The position numbers and the translations under genes were made by a program. This document shows, one piece after another, positions 5,231 through 5,978 of a stretch of DNA of 5,978 nt. Source of the DNA: an uncultured Faecalibacterium sp. (GTDB taxonomy: Bacteria; Bacillota; Clostridia; Oscillospirales; Ruminococcaceae); assembly GCA_937915335.1 (NCBI GenBank), contig CALDLZ010000311.1:1-5978 (forward strand), given 5' to 3'. Each line of letters begins with the position of its first letter. Positions within the stretch are counted from its first letter, which is position 1. A model generated the notes under the pieces. The model was not told the origin of the DNA and made no database searches. It worked only from the letters and a program-made list of their open reading frames with translations.

Positions 5231-5978
5231 CCCAAAGGTACGATTGTGCTTGAATGTGGACAGGCCATGTTGAAGAACGGCTACCGGGTGAAAATCCTGA
5301 ACACCATTAACTTTGCAAAAAGTATGCACTACAATCCGTTCGGCTACGTCCACAGCGAAAAGGATATTCTGAAGCTGGTAACGACCCTTATGACCAACAC
5401 AAAGGGCGAAGGCAGCGGCGGCGATCCATTTTGGGAGAAAAGCGAACGGCTTTTGCTGACTGCCCTTATCGCCTATCTGCATTATGAAGCCCCTGTTGAG
5501 GAACAGAATTTTGCGACCCTGCTGGAAATGCTCAACACCATGCAGGTGCTGGAGGACGATGAGGAATATCAGAACCCAGTTGACCTCTTGTTTGAAGATT
5601 TGGCCAAAACGAAGCCGAACAGCTTTGCAGGGCGGCAGTACAAACTCTACAAATTAGCTGCCGGAAAGACTGCAAAATCCATCCTCATTTCCTGCGGCGC
5701 ACGGCTTGCGCCTTTTGACATTCAAGAATTGCGCGATTTAACGATGTATGATGAGTTGCAACTGGACACGCTGGGCGATAAGAAAACGGCTTTGTTCCTC
5801 ATTATGTCGGACACGGATAGCACCTTCAATTTCCTGATTTCGATGGTGTACACCCAGCTTTTCAATCTCTTGTGCGACAAAGCCGATGATGTGTACGGTG
5901 GCAAGCTGCCTGTTCATGTACGGTGTCTGATTGACGAGTGCGCCAACATCGGTCAGATTCCCAATTTGGAAAAGCTGG
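5231..5978 (+). pseudogene. VirD4/TraG type IV coupling protein fragment: N-terminus missing, C-terminus beyond the window
   Basis: The frame is open from 5189 to the window end, but family similarity begins abruptly at 5231 with PKGTIVLECGQAMLKNGYRV. It continues as KILNTINFAKSMHYNPFGY, HSEKDILKLVTTLMTNTKGE, HYEAPVEEQNFATLLEML, AAGKTAKSILISCGARLAPF and DIQELRDL to RCLIDECANIGQIPNLEKL. This is the VirD4-like coupling ATPase of Tn1549/CTn-type elements, which feeds the relaxase-DNA complex to the secretion channel at the inner face of the membrane. The Walker B motif is kept (LIDE, codons 5927-5938). The N-terminal membrane helices and the Walker A GSGSGKT, which should precede DPKGT, are absent; I estimate about 150-180 missing residues from family memory. 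No ribosome site or convincing start exists. The junction lies right at the conserved Asp-Pro, here Gln-Pro. The fragment cannot work as a coupling ATPase as it stands. A deletion or an assembly join are both possible. Confidence 0.9.

Noticed and set aside
5096..5482. 128-residue minus-strand frame across the tnpW/VirD4 junction
   Set aside because: It runs antisense to the conserved coupling-protein fragment. It is open across the scar, but has no motif or ribosome site that I can support.
1..5978. CRISPR array, tRNA or rRNA genes
   Set aside because: No regularly spaced repeats and no tRNA- or rRNA-like sequence were seen on either strand.

Overview
The window looks like chromosome of a Gram-positive gut Clostridia, most like Faecalibacterium or a close Oscillospiraceae relative. 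This is an inference. It rests on a GC-rich phosphoketolase gene next to a Tn1549/Tn4451-style mobilization module (DUF3847, MobA/MobL relaxase, TnpW, VirD4/TraG), on strong AGGAG-type ribosome sites, and on an IS110-type recombinase.

Layout from left to right. 1-743: the 3' third of a phosphoketolase gene, closed by a clean intrinsic terminator (781-811). 840-960: a short intergenic stretch with an 11-bp inverted repeat and a cluster of TCCGAA/TTCGGA hexamers. 948-1691 (minus): an IS110-family recombinase that keeps its DEDD (RuvC-like) domain but stops before the C-terminal Tnp domain. Its structured 5' leader (about 1705-1900) is where IS110-group elements encode their bridge RNA. 1977-2294: a DUF3847 protein, a probable relaxosome accessory. 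2282-2426: a dense run of hairpins containing a MobQ/IncQ-like nick motif on the minus strand, which I call as oriT, followed by a two-way terminator (2465-2508). 2510-3322 (minus): an Rpn-type PD-(D/E)XK nuclease placed between oriT and the relaxase, with its own promoter and a well-placed internal Shine-Dalgarno/ATG that could make a 54-residue C-terminal product. 3416-4999: an intact MobA/MobL relaxase. 5014-5188: a TnpW-like small gene broken by a one-base frameshift. 5231 to the window end: a VirD4/TraG coupling-protein fragment without its N-terminal membrane and Walker A region, running off the window.

As a system, DUF3847, oriT and MobA/MobL would form the relaxosome that nicks and leads one strand into a recipient, and VirD4 would dock it to a type IV secretion channel. 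The relaxase and oriT look usable. The TnpW frameshift and the beheaded coupling protein suggest the module is decaying or depends on a helper element. The most interesting items are the Rpn gene with a possible gene-within-gene antitoxin, the hairpin array around oriT, and the orphan IS110 leader with a truncated recombinase.
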